Source of the DNA: a virus
Direction: 5' to 3' (one strand)
IMG/VR virus record: IMGVR_UViG_3300008117_008509
Location: 57,805-121,804 of that record
DNA length: 64,000 nucleotides
A program made the translations under genes and the position numbers. Under the pieces are notes generated by a model. The model was not told the DNA's origin. It saw only the letters and a list, made by a program, of their open reading frames with translations, and ran no database searches. This document shows positions 8,130 to 16,214 of the stretch, in pieces. The first letter of the stretch is position 1; each line of letters opens with the position of its first letter.

Positions 8130-9928
8130 ATTCAAAAGAAACTAAACAAAGATATATTGATGAGTTTAACTCAACTGAGTTAATAAAAAAACAAACAATT
8201 GAAGACAACGTTTCATTTAATCTACACTTTGTTCAAAAGGCATTCTTTGAAGTTGTTGGTAATTCAAAGAAAAAGTATCCAGTCTTTTTCTTTGATGGAG
8301 AAAATAATTTAGTTTATAAAACTGATTTAAGTTCAGGAATGTGGGCATCTCCAAGTAAAACCTATTTTGAGAAATGGAGAATTGTCGTTGATGACTCAGG
8401 TAAGTTAATAGAATTTAATTATGACTGCACAGGAAAAAGAGTCTATATAAGCATGGATTCATCTTCATTAGGAGACACTATCGCTTGGATGCCTTATATT
8501 GATGAATTTAGAAAAAAATGGAATTGTCATGTAATCACATCAACATTTTGGAATAAATTATTTAGGAATTCTTATCCTGAAATAGAGTTTATAGATCCAG
8601 GAGTTGTAGTTCATAACCTTTATGCTATGTATGTTTTAGGATGGTTCTGGAATAAAGACAAAGAGCCGGAAGAACCAAATACAATACCTTTACAAAAAGC
8701 GGCCTCTAATATATTAGGATTAGAATTTAAAGAAATTAAACCTGAAATTGACTTCGTGCCTGGTCAAAATCCATATAAAGAAAAATATGTAGTTATTGCA
8801 CCACACTCAACATCTGGTCTTAAATACTGGAATAATCTAACTGGATGGCAAGAAGTTATAAACTATCTAAACGGATCTGGATACAAAGTCGTAAATATAT
8901 CAAAAGATTCGGTAGAATACTACGGAGTTGAAAATTTATTAGATACTAGCATAGAATATACAATGAATGTGATTCACCACAGTGAGTTTATGATTGGTTT
9001 ATCGAGTGGACTTTCATGGTTGTCATGGGCATTAGGAAAACATGTTGTCATGATTTCTAATTTTACAACATCAGACCACGAATTTCAATCAAACTGTAGT
9101 AGAATTATTGATAGAAGTGTTTGTTCTGGATGTTGGAATAAAAGTGAGTTTAGATTTGATAAAGGCGACTGGAATTGGTGTCCTGTCCATAAAGGAACCG
9201 ACAGACAATTTGAATGTCACAAAAAGATTACCGGTCAAATGGTAATCAATAGAATCAAAAGTATTGATAAATTAAATAACTTCGAATGGGGATGGATGAA
9301 AGATAATTTGAATCAAAAAGAAATACTTATCAAAGAAATATTTGAAGACAAAATTTATGAAAGATTTTTTCAAATTGAAAAAGGTGATGTTGTTATGGAT
9401 ATTGGAAGTTCAGTAGGTCCATTTCCTTACTCAGCTGGTGAAAAAATTAAACACGTGTATTGTTTAGAACCAAGCGATGTGGAATTTGATACTTTATTGG
9501 AAAATATGAAAGATATTTCATCCACCTGTTTGAAGCTGGGAATATCCGATGAAACAGGAATAACCGATGGTGATTATATTTACGGAGGACAACAAAAAAT
9601 GGAATGTATTTCATTCAGTGACCTGATTGAAAAATATAATATTAATAAAATTGACTTCTTAAAAACGGACTGCGAAGGTGGTGAATATGACATCTTTAAT
9701 TCAAAAAATATTGAATGGATTAAAAGTAATGTGAGTAAGATTTCTGGAGAATGGCACTTGGGAAATAATTTAAAGGAAAAATTTAGAAAGTTTAGAGATG
9801 AAATATTAGTTCAATTTCCAAACTACGAGGTTTATTCTTTAGATGGATACAATGTAAAATGGGACTTATTCAATGATCACTTTTTAGAATACTTTACAGA
9901 AGTAATTATACACATAAAAAATTATTAA
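8126..9928 (+). CDS. O-heptosyltransferase-like (GT9/BAHT) fused to FkbM methyltransferase
   Basis: 600 aa. The front (to about residue 390) resembles autotransporter-adhesin heptosyltransferases of the TibC/BAHT type: YISMDSSSLGDTIAWMPYID, IAPHSTSGLKYW, and four cysteines (C333, C336, C352, C364) spaced like the iron finger of that family. The back (about 410-590) is an FkbM-type SAM methyltransferase: VVMDIGSSVGPFPYSAG for SAM binding, YCLEPSDVEFDTL, and FLKTDCEGGEYDIF. A single chain could therefore add a heptose-like sugar to Ser/Thr of protein and methylate a glycan. The ATGA overlap with the upstream glycosyltransferase indicates coupled expression. Confidence 0.82.
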   Translation: MNSKETKQRYIDEFNSTELIKKQTIEDNVSFNLHFVQKAFFEVVGNSKKKYPVFFFDGENNLVYKTDLSSGMWASPSKTYFEKWRIVVDDSGKLIEFNYDCTGKRVYISMDSSSLGDTIAWMPYIDEFRKKWNCHVITSTFWNKLFRNSYPEIEFIDPGVVVHNLYAMYVLGWFWNKDKEPEEPNTIPLQKAASNILGLEFKEIKPEIDFVPGQNPYKEKYVVIAPHSTSGLKYWNNLTGWQEVINYLNGSGYKVVNISKDSVEYYGVENLLDTSIEYTMNVIHHSEFMIGLSSGLSWLSWALGKHVVMISNFTTSDHEFQSNCSRIIDRSVCSGCWNKSEFRFDKGDWNWCPVHKGTDRQFECHKKITGQMVINRIKSIDKLNNFEWGWMKDNLNQKEILIKEIFEDKIYERFFQIEKGDVVMDIGSSVGPFPYSAGEKIKHVYCLEPSDVEFDTLLENMKDISSTCLKLGISDETGITDGDYIYGGQQKMECISFSDLIEKYNINKIDFLKTDCEGGEYDIFNSKNIEWIKSNVSKISGEWHLGNNLKEKFRKFRDEILVQFPNYEVYSLDGYNVKWDLFNDHFLEYFTEVIIHIKNY

Positions 9929-9933
9929 TAAAA

Positions 9934-10305
9934 ATGGAAATAGAAGTTTCAATTGGTGAAATAGTTGATAAACTATCAATATTAGATATAAAAATGAAAA
10001 ATATCACAAATAATGAAAAATTGAAAAATATTGAAAAAGAATTTATTTATCTGAATAATATAGTTTTTAATCAATTAAAAATCGAAGAAATTGACTATCA
10101 AAAATTAGTTTCTATAAATAAAAAACTTTGGATAATAGAAGATGATATCAGAGATAAGGAAAGAAATAAAGAATTTGACGAAAATTTTATAGAACTCGCA
10201 AGATTAGTTTATTTCACAAATGATCAAAGAGCTGAAATTAAAAAAGAAATTAATATAAAATATGGATCTTTATTTGTAGAAGAGAAGTCTTATCAAAAAT
10301 ATTAA
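9934..10305 (+). CDS. DUF6165-like protein
   Basis: 123 aa, helical. The opening EVSIGEIVDKLSILDIKMKN is the signature I know from DUF6165 proteins, which are typically found beside polysaccharide or glycosyltransferase genes in bacteria. The function is not established. It sits five bases after the fusion glycosyltransferase and ends convergently, sharing four bases with the receptor-tip gene on the other strand, so the cassette and the fibre operon meet here with no terminator hairpin. Confidence 0.75.
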   Translation: MEIEVSIGEIVDKLSILDIKMKNITNNEKLKNIEKEFIYLNNIVFNQLKIEEIDYQKLVSINKKLWIIEDDIRDKERNKEFDENFIELARLVYFTNDQRAEIKKEINIKYGSLFVEEKSYQKY

Positions 10306-10946
10306 CGAGGAGGAGCTGGTACAGTAAAGTTACCTGTGGTCAAATTACTTATCTTTATCCACTCACACCTTAACCTATCATTAGAGTTTTCCACACCCCC
10401 AGCAGCAATAATAAAACCACCGTTAAGAGCTATTTGATTATAGTGTGTCCAATCTATAGATCCGAGAGACTCTTGTGTTCCAATAATTTGATACTGATCA
10501 TCAACAGTACCTGAAACTCTGTCTCTAAAAAATAAATCAGTACCTCTACTAAAAGTAGAAGAATTAAAAGTATTGTATGGATCAAAAGATCTCGTAGAAT
10601 TAGTTAAACTAACAATTTGAACTCTTCTAAATATATTACTATATGTAAATGAAGCAGGAGCATAATCACCGTCATAAGTAGGATTTAATGTACCATGGCA
10701 AATTAAACGAGCATTTGTTAGTGTAGCTGATGTATTCCAATATAGTTCAGTGAAATATTTACCACTACTACCCTGTTTTGAAAAACATGCTTCTATTTGC
10801 ACAATATCTCCTACACCGAAGTTATTTGGTGGAACTTCAATTGACTTTATCAATGCAGGACCAGAAGCTGTTATGCCAGTAACCGCCGCGCAATTGCTAA
10901 TTACATTCCAAGCTTTTCCTAAACTATATGTATTCGTTTCCGCCAT
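10302..10946 (-). CDS. Tail fibre tip-like protein, paralogue 3
   Basis: 214 aa, beta-rich. Third of three tandem related genes. Shared order with the two upstream paralogues: an aliphatic beta strand, a 'PP/PAG...N.V..I' turn (IEVPPNNFGVGDIVQIEA), a central 'W-N-T-S' strand (ELYWNTSATLTNARLI), a DLFFRD-type loop, and a closing segment IDWTHYNQIALNGGFIIAAG. The architecture suits small trimeric jelly-roll receptor-binding tips. No signal peptide. It is last in the run from 12028. Confidence 0.6.
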   Translation of the reverse strand: MAETNTYSLGKAWNVISNCAAVTGITASGPALIKSIEVPPNNFGVGDIVQIEACFSKQGSSGKYFTELYWNTSATLTNARLICHGTLNPTYDGDYAPASFTYSNIFRRVQIVSLTNSTRSFDPYNTFNSSTFSRGTDLFFRDRVSGTVDDQYQIIGTQESLGSIDWTHYNQIALNGGFIIAAGGVENSNDRLRCEWIKISNLTTGNFTVPAPPR

Positions 10947-10953
10947 AATTTTA

Positions 10954-11460
10954 TTATTTTATTATTCCAAAATATCTTTTTGTCATTGTATCCACTCTAT
11001 CAGTCGCTAGTATTAAATAACCATCTGTGTTCCAATTTATAGTTGTTATTGTAGTCATATCAATGTTGGTCTCTTCACCACCAGTATCACCCAAATCAGT
11101 TGCAGTTGTTTGACTAGTACTCCAAACTAAAGTTGTGGTGGAATCCACTATTGCCATTGTTCTATATATCGGACAATAGTCATCATTCACACTATTTGTA
11201 AGAGATCGAGCCAATAAAATAGGAGTTGTTAAATCATTAGTTTCATTCCAATATACATAACAAGAATACTGAGAATCACTTGTTGATGCCCTCTGAACCA
11301 CTCCTTGTATATTAATAACATCATTTGATTTCAAAGTACCAGCTGGTATAAAAAATGACTCTATAAGAGCTATTTGTCCATCAGTTGTTGAATCAGTTAC
11401 AGTAACACCATCAACAAATCCAACAGCACCAGCTACCTCAAAAGTATTAATTTTACCCAT
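10954..11460 (-). CDS. Tail fibre tip-like protein, paralogue 2
   Basis: 168 aa. It shares its pattern with the neighbours: ESFFIPAGTLKSNDVINIQG, CYVYWNETNDLTTPILLARSL, ATDLGDTGGEE, and a final INWNTDGYLILATDRVD before the C-terminal strand. It begins one base after the preceding paralogue ends. As a short beta-sandwich with no enzyme motif it is best read as a virion adhesin or decoration subunit. The tandem copies probably arose by duplication and diverged strongly. Confidence 0.6.
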   Translation of the reverse strand: MGKINTFEVAGAVGFVDGVTVTDSTTDGQIALIESFFIPAGTLKSNDVINIQGVVQRASTSDSQYSCYVYWNETNDLTTPILLARSLTNSVNDDYCPIYRTMAIVDSTTTLVWSTSQTTATDLGDTGGEETNIDMTTITTINWNTDGYLILATDRVDTMTKRYFGIIK

Positions 11461-11461
11461 T

Positions 11462-12028
11462 TTAATTATTTATTTTAAAATATCTAACCTGTAAAACATC
11501 AGAAGCATTATCAACATCTCCACTTACAAGAATCCAAACATCATTTTGCCAATTAACAGATACCAAATCAATACCACCTGGTGATTCACCATTCCTACCA
11601 TTTAATTCACTGCCTCCAAAAGCTAAATCAGTTGTTGCACTTCTAGTGGTATCAAAAGCTATTGTACTGTTAGTTGCTGATCTTATACCCAATCTTCTAT
11701 GAAGAGGAAGAGACCGAGAAGTTGAAGTATATAAACACTGAGCTAACTGAGTCGCTCCTGATAAAGAAGCAGTGGTACCATACCAAAATCTAAGAGTGCA
11801 AGTATTATTAGTAGCGGATTTTGTACCTAAAGTTCTAATATCCAATACCTCATTTGCTATATAAGTTCCTGCCGGAACAAGAGTACTATAAAGTAAAACA
11901 TCAGTCAATGAGCTTGTTGTTATTCCAGTAACTGTGCTACTTATAACTTTTCTAACATCTGGATCACCAGCATCAGCCGTAATATCAACTGGGCCTAATG
12001 GAAGTGTATATGTATTGTATCTACTCAT
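11462..12028 (-). CDS. Tail fibre tip-like protein, paralogue 1
   Basis: 188 aa and first of three tandem paralogues. Diagnostic segments are LVPAGTYIANEVLDIRTLG, LRFWYGTTASLSGATQLAQ, ATTDLAFGG and VNWQNDVWILVSGDVDNAS, matching the order in the next two genes. It starts 4 nt after a promoter-like box. Because it is promoter-proximal in its own unit it can be made independently of the big fibre gene upstream (12047-15331). Confidence 0.6.
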   Translation of the reverse strand: MSRYNTYTLPLGPVDITADAGDPDVRKVISSTVTGITTSSLTDVLLYSTLVPAGTYIANEVLDIRTLGTKSATNNTCTLRFWYGTTASLSGATQLAQCLYTSTSRSLPLHRRLGIRSATNSTIAFDTTRSATTDLAFGGSELNGRNGESPGGIDLVSVNWQNDVWILVSGDVDNASDVLQVRYFKINN

Positions 12029-12032
12029 ACTC

Positions 12033-12042
12033 TATATATAAA
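12033..12042 (-). promoter_or_regulatory. Late-promoter-like box, start-proximal
   Basis: TTTATATATA, with spacer GAGT, ends 4 nt before the ATG at 12028. Confidence 0.6.
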
Positions 12043-12046
12043 TAAT

Positions 12047-15000
12047 TTATATTTCTATCCAAGTATTATCAGGACAGAAAAATATTACAGTTCTACTAAT
12101 AGCAAATCCAACAATTCTAATTACATCATTTGCAGCAGTCGGAGCTGTGTTTGAAAGAGCTCCAGCCGTAGAATTTAGATAGACAGCAGAAGCCGTAGCA
12201 AAGGTCCAAGAGTCGTTTCTAACATATCCTCTTAGTAACATACCAGACGCTACCGTATTACCCAAAGCTATAGCTAACATACCAGTCGAAGTTGCAACTC
12301 CGTTAGAATCACTTAGAGACCAAGCACTACCAGAAGTAAAATAATAACAACTAAATGTAACACCACCTCCTGAACCAAACGTGACCACGTCTCCGTAACC
12401 ACCTGAAGTAGATAATTCAGTAGTTGGATTATGTGTAAAGTCATAAGAACCGATAACATTCAAGTCTCCACTAACATTTAGCAAAGAACCATCAAAAGTT
12501 AAATTAGATTCAACAGTAGCATTCGATCCACTTCCATCATAAGTTATGACACCATTCGTGGTGGCTCCTGTGAGACTTAAGGTTCCATTTGCCCCAGAAG
12601 AACCGGATGTACCAGATGTTCCTCTGGTCCCAGAAGAACCGGATGTACCAGATGTTCCGTTAGCACCATTTGCACCAGAAGAGCCGGATGTACCAGATGT
12701 TCCGTTAGCACCATTTGCACCAGAAGAGCCGGATGTACCAGATGTTCCGTTAGCACCATTTGCACCAGAAGATCCGGATGTACCAGATGTTCCGTTAGCA
12801 CCATTTGCACCAGAAGATCCGGATGTACCAGATGTTCCGTTAGCACCATTTGCACCAGAAGAGCCGGATGTACCAGATGTTCCGTTAGCACCGGAAGTTC
12901 CACTAGTTCCTCTTGTACCGGATGTACCACTTGTTCCTGTAGTTCCGCTTGTTCCAGATGTTCCATTAGCACCGGAAGTTCCACTAGTTCCTCTTGTACC
13001 GGATGTACCACTTGTTCCTGTAGTTCCGCTTGTTCCAGATGTTCCATCACCTTTATCACCAGTTCTATAGAAAGTTATAGAACATTGTTCAGTGTCAGTA
13101 GGAGTACTTCCGGATAAGTAAGTAACTGATAGAATATTCCAACCTAAATTATCAGTAAGAGCAGTAAGTTGGAAATTACAAATAGTGGTATCTGAATTGG
13201 AGTTTGATTTTATTTCAATTACTCCCTTCACATTACTAGTGCTATTATCCCATGAAGTTATATAACTTGCAAAACTTACCGAATTAACATCCAAATCGTC
13301 AATGTAAATCTCAGTAGTACCACTAGCAGCGGCATTATTAAATTTAAACAAACCTGTTCCTGGATCAGAAGAAGCTGTGCTAATAGCATCAAAGTTATAT
13401 CTTATACCAGCTGACTCACCTTGTTGTCCTGATGTACCTGATGTACCTGATGTACCACGAGTTCCTGATGTACCACTTGTTCCAGAAGTCGCGGATGTAC
13501 CACTTGTTCCAGAAGTCGCGGATGTACCAGATGTACCGGACGTACCATTAGCCCCGGATGTACCAGAAGTAGCAGACGTACCAGACGTTCCTGATGTGCC
13601 GTTTTGACCAGATGATCCTGATGTTCCAGAAGTAGCGGATGTACCACTTGTTCCAGATGTACCATTGACTCCGGATGTACCAGAAGTAGCAGACGTACCA
13701 GATGTACCGGAAGTACCATTAACTCCGGACGTACCAGAAGTAGCAGAAGTACCGGATGTACCAGATGTACCGTTTTGACCAGACGAACCACTTGTTCCAG
13801 ATGTCGCGGATGTACCACTTGTTCCAGATGTCGCGGATGTACCACTTGTTCCGGAAGTCGCGGATGTACCACTTGTTCCAGATGTCGCGGATGTACCACT
13901 TGTTCCAGATGTACCCGCTACACTAACAGAAGAAGTCCAGGATGCTAATCCATTAGCATCGGAAACTAAAAGGTAACCGGATGCGGCTCCGTTTGAAATT
14001 TGAATCTGAGAAGTTGTAAGTCCAGAAAGTCTTAGATTAGAATAATTTACTATACCTATATTACCAATAACCGTATGATCATCATTTGTTCCTATTAAAG
14101 CAAAGGTATCATCTGACTCATCCCAGATAAATGCCTGTGTTAGACCAGTACCTCTAACAAACATAATACCTTCGTCTAAAACCGGTGATCCAGATTGACT
14201 ATGACCTAAAGCAATTATTGTATCAGATACCACTAATGAACTAGTGTTTATTGAAGAAAATGAACCAGAAACAGAAAATGTTCCATTTACAAATAGGTTT
14301 CCTTGTATATTTAATGTAGAACCGTCAAATGTTAAATTTGTTTCAGCTACTGCAGAATTTGAAGAACCATCCGAAGTAAGTATTCTATTATTTGACGGGT
14401 TACTAATTGTAGTAAATCCTGCACCACTTGTTCCTGAAGTACCTGAGGACCCATTCAATCCGGATGTTCCAGATGTAGCAGACGAACCAGATGTACCGGA
14501 TGTTGCGGATGTACCAGATGTACCGGATGTACCACTAGTCCCCGAAACCCCAGTACCACCAGATGTACCACTTGAACCATTATTACCAGAAGTTCCAGAA
14601 GTTCCAGATGTACCATTCAATCCAGATGTACCACTCGTAGCGGATGTTCCAGAAGTACCACTACTACCAGTATTACCAGAGGTACCACTTGTAGCAGAAG
14701 TTCCGGATGTTCCGGATGTTCCTGATGACCCGTTATTTCCAGATGAACCGGATGTACCAGATGTACCAGATGTACCACTAGATCCATTTTGACCTGATGT
14801 ACCAGATGTTGCGGATGTGCCACTAGTTCCAGAAGTAGCAGATGTACCGGAGGTAGCAGATGTACCGGAAGTACCGGATGTACCACTTGTACCAGTATCA
14901 CCAGATGTTCCCGAAGTAGCAGATGTTCCAGACGTACCGGAAGTACCGGAAGTACCGGATGTGCCAGTACTTCCAGAAGTACCTGCAGTACCAGAAGTTC

Positions 15001-15331
15001 CAGCAGTTATAGTATCAACAGAAATTAACCAATTGGAACCATTACTTTGAACAGTGATTGATTGATTCTGTGTTAAATTTTTTGTAGAACTACCATCTAT
15101 GGTCTGAGAGGAAGTTGTATCAACAGTTATTGTACCAGAACCACTGTTTTTAACAACATATATTTTTCCGGCCACACCAACAGCTGTTGGTAAAGTAACA
15201 TTAAAGGTTCCTGAACAATCTACAAAGTAATCACTATCTAAGATAGTATAAGTTGTATTGTTAGAAACATATGGGAAAGTTACACCTCCCAGTGATATTA
15301 TTCCTCTACGGGTTATAAATTCATTAGCCAT
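12047..15331 (-). CDS. Large collagen-like tail fibre protein
   Basis: 1094 aa. Order: N-terminal attachment domain (to about 100; [20 protein letters not shown]), a long Gly-Thr-Ser triplet region, a conserved fibre module around residues 330-460 ([17 protein letters not shown] ... [11 protein letters not shown] ... [13 protein letters not shown]), a second GTS region, a globular insert (about 635-750), a third GTS region that includes five 45-bp repeats, and a C-terminal beta-structured head ending [10 protein letters not shown]. Every third residue in the repeats is Gly, so a collagen-like triple helix with nearly all X and Y positions Thr or Ser is likely. It probably forms a long fibre; the C-terminal head would bind the receptor. 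Confidence 0.85.
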   Translation of the reverse strand: MANEFITRRGIISLGGVTFPYVSNNTTYTILDSDYFVDCSGTFNVTLPTAVGVAGKIYVVKNSGSGTITVDTTSSQTIDGSSTKNLTQNQSITVQSNGSNWLISVDTITAGTSGTAGTSGSTGTSGTSGTSGTSGTSATSGTSGDTGTSGTSGTSGTSATSGTSATSGTSGTSATSGTSGQNGSSGTSGTSGTSGSSGNNGSSGTSGTSGTSATSGTSGNTGSSGTSGTSATSGTSGLNGTSGTSGTSGNNGSSGTSGGTGVSGTSGTSGTSGTSATSGTSGSSATSGTSGLNGSSGTSGTSGAGFTTISNPSNNRILTSDGSSNSAVAETNLTFDGSTLNIQGNLFVNGTFSVSGSFSSINTSSLVVSDTIIALGHSQSGSPVLDEGIMFVRGTGLTQAFIWDESDDTFALIGTNDDHTVIGNIGIVNYSNLRLSGLTTSQIQISNGAASGYLLVSDANGLASWTSSVSVAGTSGTSGTSATSGTSGTSATSGTSGTSATSGTSGTSATSGTSGSSGQNGTSGTSGTSATSGTSGVNGTSGTSGTSATSGTSGVNGTSGTSGTSATSGTSGSSGQNGTSGTSGTSATSGTSGANGTSGTSGTSATSGTSGTSATSGTSGTSGTRGTSGTSGTSGQQGESAGIRYNFDAISTASSDPGTGLFKFNNAAASGTTEIYIDDLDVNSVSFASYITSWDNSTSNVKGVIEIKSNSNSDTTICNFQLTALTDNLGWNILSVTYLSGSTPTDTEQCSITFYRTGDKGDGTSGTSGTTGTSGTSGTRGTSGTSGANGTSGTSGTTGTSGTSGTRGTSGTSGANGTSGTSGSSGANGANGTSGTSGSSGANGANGTSGTSGSSGANGANGTSGTSGSSGANGANGTSGTSGSSGANGANGTSGTSGSSGTRGTSGTSGSSGANGTLSLTGATTNGVITYDGSGSNATVESNLTFDGSLLNVSGDLNVIGSYDFTHNPTTELSTSGGYGDVVTFGSGGGVTFSCYYFTSGSAWSLSDSNGVATSTGMLAIALGNTVASGMLLRGYVRNDSWTFATASAVYLNSTAGALSNTAPTAANDVIRIVGFAISRTVIFFCPDNTWIEI
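12657..12881 (-). repeat. Five tandem 45-bp coding repeats
   Basis: Five near-identical 45-bp units starting at 12657, 12702, 12747, 12792 and 12837, encoding [15 protein letters not shown]. They differ only at a gag/gat position. In-frame gain or loss would change fibre length by 15 residues per unit. Confidence 0.9.
13400..13915 (-). repeat. Irregular Gly-Thr-Ser coding repeat tract
   Basis: About 170 residues of collagen-like triplets with GTSATS, NGTSGTS and SSGQNG variants, encoded by imperfect 9- to 45-bp units. Part of the large fibre gene. Confidence 0.8.
14425..15010 (-). repeat. Irregular Gly-Thr-Ser coding repeat tract
   Basis: About 195 residues of GTS, GSS, GNN and GLN triplets in the N-terminal half of the fibre. 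The units are more diverged than the 12657-12881 array. Confidence 0.8.
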
Positions 15332-15370
15332 TTAAATAGTTCTTTTTTCACTTTCCAAAAGAAGTCAAAG

Positions 15371-15380
15371 TATATATTAA
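15371..15380 (-). promoter_or_regulatory. Late-promoter-like box for large fibre gene
   Basis: TTAATATATA with a 39-nt leader to the ATG at 15331, among the longest box-to-start distances in the window. Confidence 0.65.
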
Positions 15381-15410
15381 AAACTTTAACTCAAAAATTA
15401 AAAAATAAAT

Positions 15411-16214
15411 TTAAATAGCTCTAATTAATGTTTTAACTCCCCAAGTTGATGTTGAAGATAAAGCTTGCAGAACAGCATAAGTACCAGATATAACAAAAGA
15501 AAAAGTAAATCCAGTCGTTGTTCCTAAATCCACTGTTGAAACATCAGTGTAAGTTATAGAGTTACCTTGCCAAACAGCCGTCAAACTACCAGCTCTTAAA
15601 TTTGATCCACTACTAACATTATAGTCAATATGTGCACTTGTATAAGAAGCTGTCGCAAACGAATATATCGAAACAGTATTTGAGACAGTAGCTGTTGTAA
15701 GTTTAGATGTATATAAAGCCTGTACTCCTGATTCACCAATTAAAGCTGAATTATTAATTGAAAGTGATAAACCATCAAATGTCATATTTGACTCAACAAT
15801 AGCATTCGGAACCGAACCATTAAGTGTAATGATACCATTATTGGTTGTTCCTGTAAGCGAAAGAAGACCAGATGTCCCACTAGTTCCAGAAGTACCGGAC
15901 GTGCCATCAGTTCCAGAAGTACCGGACGTGCCATCAGTTCCAGAGGTCCCGGACGTGCCATCAGTTCCAGAGGTTCCGGACGTGCCATCAGTTCCGGAAG
16001 TACCAGATGTGCCGTCAGTTCCAGAAGTACCGGACGTACCATCAGTTCCAGAGGTTCCGGACGTACCATCAGTTCCAGAAGTACCGGACGTGCCATCAGT
16101 TCCAGAAGTACCGGATGTTCCCGATACCCCATCAAGACCATTTAATAAAATCCAATCATTAAGTGAAGATGGAACATTATTATTATTATTTGCAGTGGAT
16201 TGATAAGAAAACAA
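15411..16214 (-). CDS. Distal part of a frameshifted collagen-like tail fibre
   Basis: About 267 aa in the frame continuing the fibre gene 16142-18901. The first codons (a TTG reading [11 protein letters not shown]) are not preceded by a promoter box or convincing start; in this frame the sequence upstream reads IDGLFSYQ, as expected if it was once fused to the upstream GTS repeat. It has eight 27-bp GTSGTSGTD units, then a module ([29 protein letters not shown]) shared with the other fibres, and a C-terminal beta head ending VKTLIRAI. It is probably the receptor-binding end of the same fibre, separated by an indel or read by frameshifting. Confidence 0.7.
   Translation of the reverse strand: MFSYQSTANNNNNVPSSLNDWILLNGLDGVSGTSGTSGTDGTSGTSGTDGTSGTSGTDGTSGTSGTDGTSGTSGTDGTSGTSGTDGTSGTSGTDGTSGTSGTDGTSGTSGTSGTSGLLSLTGTTNNGIITLNGSVPNAIVESNMTFDGLSLSINNSALIGESGVQALYTSKLTTATVSNTVSIYSFATASYTSAHIDYNVSSGSNLRAGSLTAVWQGNSITYTDVSTVDLGTTTGFTFSFVISGTYAVLQALSSTSTWGVKTLIRAI
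15895..16110 (-). repeat. Eight tandem 27-bp coding repeats
   Basis: 27-bp units encoding GTSGTSGTD, near identical, within the distal fibre fragment. Confidence 0.85.

Noticed and set aside
12546-13070. Plus-strand frame rich in Pro-Asp-Val repeats (and similar ones at 13377-13607, 14244-14792, 14817-15050, 15829-16203, 16200-16475)
   Set aside because: These are antisense readings of the Gly-Thr-Ser fibre repeats; they lack promoter boxes and only exist because the repeats avoid stops on both strands.
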